64,000 nucleotides of DNA from Siphonodentalium dalli (taxonomy: Eukaryota; Mollusca; Scaphopoda; Gadilida; Siphonodentaliidae). A program made the position numbers and the translations under genes. The notes under the pieces were generated by a model. It worked only from the letters and a program-made list of their open reading frames with translations, was not told the DNA's origin and ran no database searches. Positions 52,310 through 62,369 of the stretch are shown here, one piece after another; the stretch's first letter is position 1, and the number at the start of each line of letters is the position of its first letter. The stretch is taken from contig CP136069.1 of assembly GCA_032622095.1 (NCBI GenBank), positions 44,370,194 through 44,434,193 of the forward strand. Reading direction: 5' to 3'.

Positions 52310-52880
52310 CCCTTTACATACTAAATAGATTCACCCATCCAGTTATATAAACATTACATTGGAACAGTCAATTGTCCATTTTGAGCGATGCCCAGGAAAT
52401 AAAAGCAGATAACAATTAACCCTTTACCCAACAGAACGGGGTTTTTAACCCTGTGCCAATGCATTCTCTTATATATGCGAGTCGACCATAGGTCGCCTCG
52501 CATATATAAGAGAATGCATTGGCCTAACACATTAAAAATTATAAAATTGTTAAAGAATGTAAGAAAAAATGGTAAAAAGTGTTAAAAAAAGATTTTTTTT
52601 AGGCCAATGCATTCTCTTATATATGCGAGGCGACCTATGGTCGACTCGCATATATAAGAGAATGCATTGGCACAGGGCATAACTGTAACTATCACAATGT
52701 GGTCAAGGAGCCGGTTCCAATGATATCCATATTTGTATGGTTCTATTGAGACAGACCGAAGATATTTTAGGCTGTTGAAGCTTTATTTGGCCGGTTTTGG
52801 CCGGTTTGTTGGGTAAAGGGTTAATAGAAGTGCAAAAGAATGCCTATTCATTGGGAGGGAATGTTCATATAATAAGGTTA
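52310..52880 (+). mobile_element. Family D element split by nested A6
   Basis: Left CCCTTTACATACTAAATAG after TTAA, D body to GCAGATAACAATTAA, element A6, then D resumes TAGAAGTGCAAAAG...TTGGGAGGGAATGTTCATATAATAAG and breaks off into cassette K. Confidence 0.72.
52420..52820 (+). mobile_element. TTAA element, family A, copy A6 (401 bp), nested in D
   Basis: TTAA at 52416-52419 and 52821-52824. Both hairpins intact. An extra GGGTTTTTAACC stands between the left TIR and the first hairpin. Confidence 0.92.
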
Positions 52881-52884
52881 TTGA

Positions 52885-53560
52885 TTGTCCCCGTACCAAA
52901 TTTCATTAAGATACGAGCGCTACTGTGTGTCATTATGACGGACCAAAAAGCCAACATTTCCAGATAAACAAATATGAATAACTCTAAAATGGACCTCTAT
53001 TGAATGTCCTCATAGTAGTGAACATCCATACCAAATTTCATTGAGATCTAAGCACTATACTGTTCATTATGACATGAACAGACATCGGACGAACCAAAAA
53101 GTCAACATTTACAGATAAACAAAGATGAATAACCCTAGAATGGAAAATCCGAACAAAACATACCCTCTATTGAATGTCCTCATAGTAGTGAAAATCCATA
53201 CCAAATTTCATTGCGATCTATGCACTACTGTTCAAGTTATGACACGAACAGACATCAGACAGACAAAAAAGCCAACATTTCCAGATAAAGAAAGATGAAC
53301 AACCTTAGAATGAAAATCTGAACAAAAAAATTGAAATCTCTATTGAATGTCATCATAGTAGTGAACATCCATAAAAAAAATTCATTGAGATCTAAGCACT
53401 ACTGTTCAATTTATGACCTGAACAGACATCGGATGGACCAAAAAGCCAACATTTCCAGATAAACAAGGATGAATATCTCTAGAATGGAAAACCCTGAAAA
53501 AACGATTGAACAGATGAACGTACGGATGTCATAACACCCAGACGGACGGAAGGACAGGTG
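52885..53560 (+). repeat. Tandem cassette K, about four units (~172 bp)
   Basis: Each unit has CTCTATTGAATGTCCTCATA, ACATCCATACCAAATTTCAT, GAGATCTAAGCACTACTG, ACAGACATCGGA, AAAAAGCCAACATTTCCAG and ATAAACAAAGATGAATA. The array ends CAGACGGACGGAAGGACAGG. Confidence 0.9.
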
Positions 53561-53710
53561 CAAAACAGTACCTATATGGTCTTTTATAAAAAAAAAGGAG
53601 TATAAAAATGAAGGAATAGAAGCTTGTACAAGGTTGAGTCCAGTAACGGACAGACGGAAAAGCTGATTCCAGTATACATACCACCCACCACCCCTTTGTT
53701 ATAGGGGGAA
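53561..53710 (+). repeat. Cassette K tail
   Basis: TATATGGTCTTTTATAAAAAA, AACGGACAGACGGAAAAGCTGATTCCAGTATA, CCACCCACCACCCC, TTATAGGGGGAAATATGAA. Shares the GCTGATTCC(A)GTATA-C-run ending with 5095 and 26210. Confidence 0.6.
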
Positions 53711-54430
53711 ATATGAATCGTACATGACACGTAGTGGAGCAACCACACATGATATGTGCATCAAATTTGCTTTTTTTCGGTGACATAATGCTAAGAATAA
53801 TGTATGTAACATCATGCAGTGGTCACAACGGAGCCGACATGCCAAATTAACAAGACGTGTCGTGGATTGTAAAATCTTGTCTGGATTATCGTCATGACTT
53901 CTTCATTTTCTTTTTCGTTAAGCTGCCCAACGAAATTGGTCTAAATGAAATTAATAAGACTTAAATCACATGTGAATTCTTCGTAAGTTGTGAAGTAGTT
54001 ACTTTCATTTTTATAGCGATGGTTCATTTCCAATTCCGCATTTTTTGCAATCTCCACACGGTTGATAACCGGAAGTCACGTGACAATTTCTCCAAAATCT
54101 ATACCCGCGATCTTGAAAAATCACTGATGGATATAGAAAAAATTATATGACGTCATTCACCTGCTTAGGTATAAGCACCATTGGTGGTTGCTATAATAAC
54201 TCAAGCATACTATTTTCATGCAGGGGAGGGAAGGACAGGAATGTCAGAGACAAATAGTCTGGCTTTAAACACTGTGGCTTTAATTTAACACCTGCCTGAT
54301 GCATTGAGATAATGGAAGTTTCAACTTCTGTGCAAATCAGTGAATTATTAAGTGCTGTTCTAGCAGCCATCGATTCTCATTATGGGCGAGAGGATTCCAG
54401 AACATAGCAACAAAAACACCGGCGAGTTGA
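53711..54430. other. No gene seen
   Basis: No repeat or coding frame recognised. Confidence 0.4.
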
Positions 54431-54434
54431 CATC

Positions 54435-54560
54435 CGAATCATTATAGAATCAATTGACTGTTTTGATCACAGTTGGATGACGACTATGAAAGGTGCAGCA
54501 ATACACCGGAAACTCTGTGTTTTGAAAAGTCATGAATAATTCCAGAGGAGATGTTTTTTA
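54435..54560 (+). repeat. ~125-bp repeat Y, copy 1
   Basis: GAGTTGACATCCGAATCATT, ATAGAATCAATTGACT, GACTATGAAAGGTGCAGCAA, AATTCCAGAGGAGAT. Copy 2 is at 55255-55385, so Y flanks repeat W on both sides. Confidence 0.8.
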
Positions 54561-54741
54561 GATTAATATCTGAATTAATTTCATGAAGACTTAAACATGC
54601 ACGGGCGCTGTACAAGGGAGGGAAGGACCTGTGGGATGGAGAATATGGTGGGAAGTAGACAGTTCTTTCTAGGTACATGTTACAACAAAATGTCAAGAAA
54701 AAGCTTTGGAGAAACATTGTGTACAAGGCTCAAAATAAAAA

Positions 54742-55041
54742 ATAAATTACTGCCTGTGAAAATGACAGACACCAAATGGATGGTGTTGGTCATTTCAAAA
54801 TGGTGCCTGTTAAATTTTCAGATGTACTGTATGAGAAAGTATTTAAATTTCCAATTGACTTATTATTCGTCAATGATGCATACATTTTAGTGAGCATCCA
54901 ATCGTCCCATGGGAATAACCCATAAAAATATTATCATTTTCAAAAGTAAAAAACTTTATGTTGATTAATAAATACACATGCAATTCACAAATGACATAAT
55001 TATATTCGCTCTGAATTTATCTGAAATTAAAAAAGAACTAT
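54742..55041 (+). repeat. Dispersed repeat W, copy 2
   Basis: Matches 44112-44404 almost base for base by eye. Its ends are sharp: identity begins at AATAAATTACTGCCTGT and stops at AAAAAAGAACTA. Confidence 0.85.
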
Positions 55042-55254
55042 TTTTTTACTTTCAATGTCCTACTTAGTAGTGGCTCCATGGACGTACCCAAACAGATAAA
55101 GATTGTTTAAAACTTTGCATTGGACAAAATGTCCGATAGATACAGAAGTGCACTGGACATAAGCTATTTTTCGTCGGACAATGACCGTGCGAGTCAACGA
55201 ATATAATTCATATATTAGAATGAAGTTGTGTGTTACCAATATGGATATAAAATA

Positions 55255-55385
55255 ACAATGAGTTGACATTCGAATCATTATAGAATCAATTGACTTTTTT
55301 GTTGGATTACGACTATGAAAGGTGCAGCAATGCACTGGAAACTCCATGTTTTGAAATGTCATGAACAATTCCAGAGGAGATTGAA
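55255..55385 (+). repeat. Repeat Y, copy 2
   Basis: Same block as 54435-54560 with a short deletion after TTGACTTTTTT. Confidence 0.8.
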
Positions 55386-55487
55386 GGGGCAGCACCGCAG
55401 ACAATCAGAAACATGCTTTTTTTACACTAAGGGCCATAAATCTGCAACAAATGAATGAATGAAACCCATTCCATGTGCCTAACACTT

Positions 55488-55520
55488 CCCCCAATGCATA
55501 CTCTTATATATGCGAGACGG
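55488..55520 (+). mobile_element. Orphan half of the A/B/C hairpin
   Basis: CCCCAATGCATACTCTTATA to GCGAGA, then unrelated sequence. A single hairpin arm without either transposon end. Confidence 0.6.
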
Positions 55521-55539
55521 CCTTGAATCTGCAAGAATC

Positions 55540-55795
55540 TGCAGACTTCAGACTTGGATGTTTGAACAGTGTCGATATTCATGACATTCAAATAGCATGT
55601 CTGATAATGAGTCAAATTCAAACTGCAAGACACTGTGTAATGTAAAGGGAGGAAATTCTAATTTGCGGATAAGAGAGTTTCCAGAGTTGACACTTTAATC
55701 GCTTTGGATTCTTCAGGGACTACACCAGTGACAATTCTCAAAGAGAAACCACATCACTCAGCATCTAAACTGACTAGAAACTAATTATACATTGA
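55540..55795 (+). repeat. ~260-bp direct duplication, copy 1
   Basis: CCTTGAATCTGCAAGAATCTGC ... TTTCCAGAGTTGACACTTTA ... CACCAGTGACAATTCTCAAA ... AACTAATTATACAT. Copy 2 at 56263-56550. Confidence 0.88.
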
Positions 55796-55864
55796 TTCAC
55801 TATGGAACTAACCCTAGCATACTTAATATGGTCATTTAAACATACCTACGATGACATGATACAG

Positions 55865-56225
55865 AGATCCAAAGATGGCACAGGTACTTTTTCGCTTGAT
55901 AGGCAATAACTCAGCAACAAATTAATGGAGGAAACGCGTTCCATATGAACATCCCTACCTCCATGGTGGTTCATAAGTATATACTAAAGACCATGCAAAT
56001 ACAACCTATGATAACTGAGATCGAGAGCTCCAAAGTTGTTTTTCACATCGAGGGGCAATAACTCTGCAACAAGTGAATGGACGAAAACTGTTCCATGTGG
56101 ATATCCCCTAGTTCATGAGTATACCAAAAATTGTTGAAATCTGACCAATGATGACTGTGATCGAGAGCTCCTAAGTTGCTACGACGGACATACGCATGGA
56201 CCCATTTCTATATCCTCCGCCGAAC
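55865..56225 (+). repeat. Tandem cassette U, two units (~152 bp)
   Basis: GGCAATAACTCWGCAACAA at about 55902 and 56054, GTTCCATRTGRA, GATCGAGAGCTCC. Ends CTACGACGGACATACGCATGG. Lies between the two copies of the 260-bp duplication. A stray unit head is at 55430-55480. Confidence 0.8.
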
Positions 56226-56262
56226 TTCTTTGCAGTGGATAACAAAAAATTTCAATCCACTT

Positions 56263-56550
56263 CCTTGAATCTACAAGAATCTGCAGAGACTTCAGACTTG
56301 GGTGTTTGAACAATGTCAATATTCATGAAAGGATTGTGACATTTGAATAGTGTGTCTAATAATGCGGCAAATTCAAACTGCAAGACACTGTAATGTAAAG
56401 ATAGGAAATTCTAATTTCCGGAGAAGAGAGTTTCCAGAGTTGACACTTTAATCGCTTTGGATTCTTCAGGGACTACACCAGTGACAATTCTCAAAGACAG
56501 ACCACATCACTCAGCATCTAAACTGACTAGAAACTAATTATACATCGATT
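56263..56550 (+). repeat. ~260-bp direct duplication, copy 2
   Basis: Paralog of 55540-55795 with an extra ~15 bases (ATGAAAGGATTGTGACATT). Confidence 0.88.
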
Positions 56551-56639
56551 CCGGCCTCACTATGGAATTAGCTAACCCCGAGGGTGTCACAGCCTACATG
56601 TAGGTCATTTACACAGAGTTTTAACCCTCTGATTACTAA

Positions 56640-57330
56640 TCTACAGAAAAATCAAATGGTGGATTTGACAAAATTTAAAGGAAAAAGCAAGGAAAGCCAT
56701 TTTGATCTGTAATGGCCAGTTCTCACAATGCCGAAAAATTTATCATTAACCCTTTACCCAACAGAACGGCCCTGTGCCAATGCATTCTCTTATATATGCG
56801 AGTCGACCATAGGTCGCCTCGCATATATAAGAGAATGCATTGGCTTAACACATTAAAAATTATAAAATTGTTAAAGAATGTAAGAAAAAATGGTAAAAAG
56901 TGTTAAAAAAAGATTTGTTTTAGGCCAATGCATTCTCTTATATATGCGAGGCGACCTATGGTCGACTCGCGTATATAAGAGAATGCATTGGCACAGGGCA
57001 TAACTGTAACTATCACAATGTGGTCAAGGAGCCGATTCCAATGATATCCATATTTGTATGGTTCTATTGAGACAGACCGAAGATATTTTAGGCTGTTGAA
57101 GCTTTATTTGGCCGGTTTTGGCCGGTTTGTTGGGTAAAGGGTTAAATCAAGTGATCTCGATGAATAACAGATGGATTCTGATGGATTTGGCATTATTGCG
57201 GCAGCAAAAGGAGGCTAGATATCATTGCGTCCTCGGAACGTCACATCAGTGATTCTGTGAAACATAACAATGATTCAATAAATTGTTTTATCTCCAAATT
57301 CATTCAAAGCATTGACAATGATGACGAAAT
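56640..57330 (+). repeat. Duplicated segment Z, filled copy
   Basis: 56640-56749 and 57142-57330 align to 58108-58434. The copies share AATGGCCAGTTCTCACA, TTAAATCAAGTGATCTCGAT, GCAGCAAAAGGAGGCTAGA and GACGAAATGTGTATTA / AACGAAATGTGTATTA. Element A7 is the only large difference. Confidence 0.9.
56750..57141 (+). mobile_element. TTAA element, family A, copy A7 (392 bp)
   Basis: TTAA at 56746-56749 and 57142-57145. Exact TIRs, both hairpins (one arm base change GCGTATATAAG in the second). The paralogous empty site has one TTAA at 58243-58246. The clearest single insertion in the window. Confidence 0.95.
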
Positions 57331-57534
57331 GTGTATTACCAGTTAAAATATTAACATTTCCAAAAAGTATACACCCGATGCCAAACATCCATGTAACATT
57401 TCAGTCAGGTTTTGATAAACCATGACTGAGATATCTTCGCATATGGACATTGGACAGTCAGACAAAGTCAATTCAGTGTACTCCACATTTTTATTCAAAA
57501 AGTGGGCATGCAATATTCTATTAACCTCTCATTA

Positions 57535-57962
57535 CAGGAGCTGCACTGGCGCTTCAATAAAGATCGTGCTCCAGTGCATTCTCTTATATATGCGAGTCTC
57601 CCATAGAGAGCCTCGTATATATAAGAGAATGTACTGGCTTATAAGGTCAAGGTAAATATTGTTAGGCCAATGTATTCTCTTATCGAAGTAAGGCTCCCTA
57701 GGCTATGGAAGACTCACATATATAAGAGAATGCATTGGGGTCAGGGTTTTCACAAAATATAAGGATCGAAACTCCAGTCTCGCATATATAAGAGAATGCA
57801 CTGGCTTACAAGGTCAAATTGTTAGGCCAATGCTTTCTCTTATATATGTGAGGCTGGAGCTTCCTGAAATTTTGCAAAAACCCTTAGGGAGCCTCGCATA
57901 TATAAGAGAATGCATTGGCACAGGGTTTCGCAAAATTTCAGGGAGCTCCAACCATGGAAGGG
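57535..57962 (-). mobile_element. Family C element with extra hairpin blocks
   Basis: TTAA then CCTCTCATTACAGGAGC; right CAGGGAGCTCCAACCATGGAAGGG-TTAA. It contains at least four hairpin arm sets, with CAAGGTCAA...TTGTTAGGCCAAT linker words at ~57645 and ~57810. This indicates an internal duplication of about 170 bp. Confidence 0.75.
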
Positions 57963-58107
57963 TTAATTAAAAAAAATTTAGAACATAATTAATATGTATT
58001 TAGTAGTAAAATGTTAAGATTATTATCATCCTGAATTCTCAAAAAGTAGATACTATTTCATCAAGTTAAGATAGTTCCATACGATGGTTCAACAATATCA
58101 CTGCAGG
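57963..58107. other. Short stretch, nothing seen
   Basis: AT-rich, no repeat recognised. Confidence 0.4.
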
Positions 58108-58434
58108 CTATAGAAAAATCAACTGGTGGATGTGACAAAATGTAATATATGACAAAGCAAGAAAAGTCATTATCTGTAATGGCCAGTTCTCACATTGCCG
58201 GAAATACGTCACAAAAAAACCACCAGGCATCAAAATCTATCATTAAATCAAGTGATCTCGATGAATAACAGATGGATTTGGCGTTATCGCGGCAGCAAAA
58301 GGAGGCTAGAAATCATCGCGTCCTCGGAACGTCACATCAGCGATTCCATGAACCATAACGATAATTCAATCAATTGATTTCTCTCCGAATTCATTCAAAG
58401 CGTTGACAGTGATAACGAAATGTGTATTATCAGA
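58108..58434 (+). repeat. Duplicated segment Z, empty copy
   Basis: Carries AAAATCTATCATTAAATCAAG at 58232-58252: the uninterrupted version of the A7 target. A 60-residue frame is not open in the filled copy once A7 is removed. Confidence 0.9.
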
Positions 58435-58985
58435 ATAAAATATTCGATCAGAGTAATGGTTTTATAGCCGCGGTGTTCTCGTATCAGCTTAGTAGCTATC
58501 ATTTCAACATTAGTCATTCTAGATGGTCCTGACCCTTCTCTCATATAGCTATACAGTGGATTAATTGTGGAACTTTCCATACACTCTAGTGACGTAGGAA
58601 TAAAGAAGATCAGAGATCTTGGCAAATTGTCAGTCCTCCTCAGTTGTTGCTAGGCAAAATGATGTTAAGAAAAACTACTGTTAGTTTCCATAAAATGTAA
58701 TTTTAAAGGTCTGTAGCTATTTTAAAATAAAAGGAAAGTTGTTATCTATATAAAAGATTTAAGAACATATATTTTTTTTAAAGATTTTAAAGATGCATTC
58801 AGGGTTCCACTTACACTTACACTTCATCTACAACAACAACATAAATAATCTAATAATATTGTTTTCTGCTTTGTTCTGTGGACAAAATTGTGAAAACAAA
58901 ATATGACATATAAACTAGACGTATAAATGCCAAAGACTATAATTTTGTTATTGAAAAATTAACAAAACAATTTTTGTGTCCCTCT
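58435..58985. other. No gene seen
   Basis: AT-rich; the 76-residue minus-strand frame (58395-58625) starts in repeat Z and has no motif. TTTTAAAGATGCATT at 58786 resembles the H left end without the rest. Confidence 0.4.
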
Positions 58986-58988
58986 TGA

Positions 58989-59352
58989 ACCTTCCATGAC
59001 TGGAGCTTCCTGAAATTTTCCGAAAACCCTGTGCCAGTGCATTCTCTTATATATGTGAATCTCCCATAGGGAGCCTCACATATATAAGAGAATACATTGG
59101 CCTAACAATATTTATATTGACCTTGTAAGCCAGTGCATTCTCTTATATATTCGAGGCTCCCTATGGGAGACTCAAGTCTCATATATAAAAGAATACATTG
59201 GCCTAACAACAATAATTACCTTGACCTATAGCTTACAAGCCTGTGAATTCTCTTATATATGAGAGGCTCCCTATGGGAGACTCGCATATATTAGAGAATG
59301 CACTGGCACAGGATCTTGAACGCTGCATCAGCACAACTCCCGTCATGAAATG
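58989..59352 (+). mobile_element. Family C element with three hairpins
   Basis: Left CCTTCCATGACTGGAGC (first C lost, flank TTGAA), right CCCGTCATGAAATGG-TTAA. Three hairpins with CTCCC/GGGAG loops; the third arises from a duplicated TTGACCTTGTAAGCC/TTGACCTATAGC linker. Confidence 0.78.
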
Positions 59353-59355
59353 GTT

Positions 59356-59852
59356 AAACAGAAAACACAAATACTGCAAATCTCTGAGATCACCTACAGA
59401 AAGATCAATAATGTATTACGACTGTTGCTGACCCTGACACAGACCCGTTACCGCCTGGACTACCACCCCCTGGTGCAAGTTTTCTTTGAAATATAACAAA
59501 TATCGAGATGCGAAAACAACACCTGATGAGAGGATAAACACTCACAAAAGCAGCAGACTCCACCGTATCATGGACGCTGCATTCTGAAGCGTGAGGCTCA
59601 GAGAGGAAACCACCCCGGGAGAACAGGATTACTCAACTGAGAAAATAAACACAATTCTAAACGCACGTCTTTGGTTTTATCACGGAATGCAGGTTTTTGC
59701 TTTTTTCTGATATGCAGATGTCCGGTAAATATTTCCGGAACTTACTACAAAGATCAGCATGATCACCACATGAGCATTCTCCAAAAATTAACATCTTTTT
59801 AACCCTTTAAGAACTAACTGATAAGTAGTTAATTGATTCCCATTGATTCATT
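59356..59852. other. No gene seen
   Basis: No repeat or coding frame recognised. Confidence 0.4.
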
Positions 59853-59855
59853 TAA

Positions 59856-59970
59856 CCCTTTCTGTTCTAAATTGATTCTCCAACCAAACTAAAAAAGTAT
59901 ACATCGGAATGGTCTATTATTGATTTGGAGGGATGTACAGGTAATATAAGCAGACGTCACGACAGAGAAT
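59856..59970 (+). mobile_element. Family D fragment, interrupted by F
   Basis: TTAACCCTTTCTGTTCTAAATTG, AATGGTCTATTATTGATTTGG, AATATAAGCAGACG; then F begins at GGTGCCTGTCATTTGC. Confidence 0.65.
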
Positions 59971-60285
59971 AAGGTGCCTGTCATTTGCAGAATGAGGTCC
60001 CCAAAGGGTGAATTTAGTGACGTTATCACACATGGCTCCCTTTGGGTACCTCATTCTGCTGAGGCCTCAACTGCTATGGGAGACCTAGAATCAGACTGAA
60101 GTTCCCCAGTTGAAGTTGGGGATGTTCATCCATTAGTCACCTTGATTGTGCATTTTATCTTCTGCAAATTAGGGGATATAGAAACTGTACAGAATGGAAA
60201 AAGTAACTAAAAACAATGTTAATTTGAGACTATAGATACTTCCCAGAATATGAGGCAGGCCTAAGCAGAACTAGAGGTGTGACTG
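59970..60285 (+). mobile_element. Family F element, subtype 1, 3'-truncated
   Basis: First palindrome reduced on its second arm; the middle is complete to CCTAAGCAGAACTAG, where the second palindrome is cut. Confidence 0.75.
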
Positions 60286-60297
60286 GACTAAGGATAA

Positions 60298-60320
60298 CCC
60301 CCCCCCCCCCCCCCCCCCCA
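60298..60320 (+). repeat. Poly-C tract (~21 C)
   Basis: AAGGATAA followed by an uninterrupted C-run and ATATAAG. No matching G-tract nearby, so not called as an element end. Confidence 0.9.
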
Positions 60321-60579
60321 TATAAGAATGACAGGTGTGCGTTGTCAATTTGGATTAATATTCAAAAAATAACTACTTTGAGCAAGATTATTCATTTCTA
60401 TTCGCTCACCCTGCCGGAGTGTTTCACATCACTTTAAACTCTGATAAAAATCATCAAATGAATAGCCCCAATCTTGACGCTGTATATTGAATTAATTCTG
60501 TCAAATTTTGTGTTGATCAGGCAACCATAACCAGAGTTATCAATCGAAAGCTGGATATTTAATAAGCACACTAGCGGTA

Positions 60580-60985
60580 TTCAAGCCTTGAAATAGTGTG
60601 TCTGTCATTTGCAGAATGAGGTTCCTAGAGGGTGAATTTAGTAACGGTACCCTGTACAGTGAGCCAGCATAACTAAATTCACCCTCTGAAGACCCCATTC
60701 CGCTTAGACCTCATCTTCTGGGAAGTATCTATAGTTTCAAATTAACATTGTGTTTAGTTACTTTTTCCCTTCTGTTCAGTTTCTATATCCCCTAATTTGC
60801 AGAACATAAAATGCATAATCGAGGTGACTTATGGGTGAACATCACCAACTTCAACTGGAGAACTTCAAACTGATCCTAGGTCTCCCATAGCAGTTTAGGC
60901 CTCAGCAGAATGAGGTTCCCAGAGGGTGAATTTGGTGATCCTAGCCAGCCATGCGAGATAACATCACTAAATTCACCCTCTGGGG
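60580..60985 (-). mobile_element. Family F element, subtype 1
   Basis: CAAGCCTTGAAATAGTGTGTC outer end and both palindromes; middle in reverse orientation to 494 (CCCTAATTTGCAGAACAT). The right outer end is eroded after GGGGACACACTAACAC. Confidence 0.78.
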
Positions 60986-61093
60986 ACACACTAACACACT
61001 GTTTAAAGGCTTTGGCGGTTTTGTACTATTAGGGCAATGCCATACTCAAGTTTTGTCTTGGAAGAGAAAGCCCAGGAAAGCCACTATTCTTAA

Positions 61094-61337
61094 CCCTTTG
61101 AGTGCCACGGGCCAATTTTTGTATCAACCCATATACCCTGTGCCAATGCATTCTCTTATATATGCGAGTCGACCATAGGTCGCCTCGCATATATAAGAGA
61201 ATGCATTGGCTTAACAATTATTATTATTATTTATTTTTTTACAAATTTTTACAATTTTAATATATTTTATTATATTCTTTAACAGACTTATTGTGTAGGT
61301 TTAGGGCCGATAATATCGGCCCCTGGCACTCAAAGGG
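61094..61337 (-). mobile_element. TTAA element, family B', copy B10 (244 bp), inverted
   Basis: TTAA at 61090 and 61338. CCCTTTGAGTGCCACGGG left, CCTGGCACTCAAAGGG right. One intact hairpin. Nearly superimposable on 36656-36899. Confidence 0.9.
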
Positions 61338-61836
61338 TTAATGACAAAACACAGACAGAAAAGGGACTAGAACGGAACTTTTATAACAAGAAATGGAAGA
61401 AGTAAATGACTGAGAAAAAGCTGAATTCAAAGAGAGACTCCAGACATCATTGGTACTTAATGTTTGTATAAAAACAATACATTTATTTGAAATCAATATC
61501 ACATCACTCAATGTCAGGAAGATATATCGTCTCGAAGCTTCCGAGAAAACGTAGTTCAAAGGATCTCTACGATTTGTTAAATAATGATCCATTCAGAGCG
61601 CGGGGTGTAATCTGTTTAAACACTGCAATGATTACATCTACCAAATAATAATCTAAAGAGCTTCGGTGACCGCAGAACGTATGACTGAAAAATCATTTGA
61701 ATAAATATTATCTTACTCTTTCTTCTCTGCGATTCAAGACACGCAGGAACATTTAACTATGTTATTTTTATCTAACCACAGTCCTAATGAAATCGATTGG
61801 CTAATGAGTTTGATAAGAATACATTCTAGGTTTCAA
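61338..61836. other. No gene seen
   Basis: An 84-residue minus-strand frame (61338-61592) has no recognised motif. Confidence 0.4.
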
Positions 61837-61837
61837 T

Positions 61838-61915
61838 TCTTCCATGACTGGATGGAGCTTCCTGAAATTTTGCGAAAACCCTGTGCCAATGCATTCTCTT
61901 ATATATGCAATCGCA
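61838..61915 (+). mobile_element. Family C fragment, left end only
   Basis: TTCCATGACTGGATGGAGC, CCTGAAATTTTGCGAAAACCC, then one hairpin arm that stops near its loop (TATATGCAATCGC). Confidence 0.7.
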
Positions 61916-62369
61916 TTTATAGGCCAGGCAAATATGGACATAGGTGTCTCGTCTGGAGAGGGAATTTATGAGACCTACATTTTTGGTTAGCGTAAATACT
62001 AAACTTTCGGAATCCGTATGTTGGATTTGTCAGATAGGCGGACTTTTTTCTCACCGCGTGGTTTTCTTGAGGCACCCGATGAAAAAATCGGTCATTTTTT
62101 AAATAAAGCCGACATTTTTGACAGAGTATTTTCACACATTTTGAGAAGAAATATTCGTCCAATTTTGATACCTGTGAGTGGGGCGATAACCAGAGTAGGG
62201 TAATACATGTAACCATTGAATCTCGGAATTGCAGTCATGATGTCATGTGACGTCAAATAATATTTTGGGCGAGACAAATATGACGATTCATGCAAAGCGT
62301 TGTCTTTCGTTTCTTTTAAATCGTAAAGTAAGACGGCTATGCCACATTGTTTTATACCATGGGAAGCTA
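61916..62369. other. No gene seen
   Basis: Overlapping frames of 61-99 residues on both strands without motifs; none supported. Confidence 0.4.

Noticed and set aside
60298-60320. End of another poly-C transposon
   Set aside because: No matching G-run, inverted terminal word or target duplication nearby.
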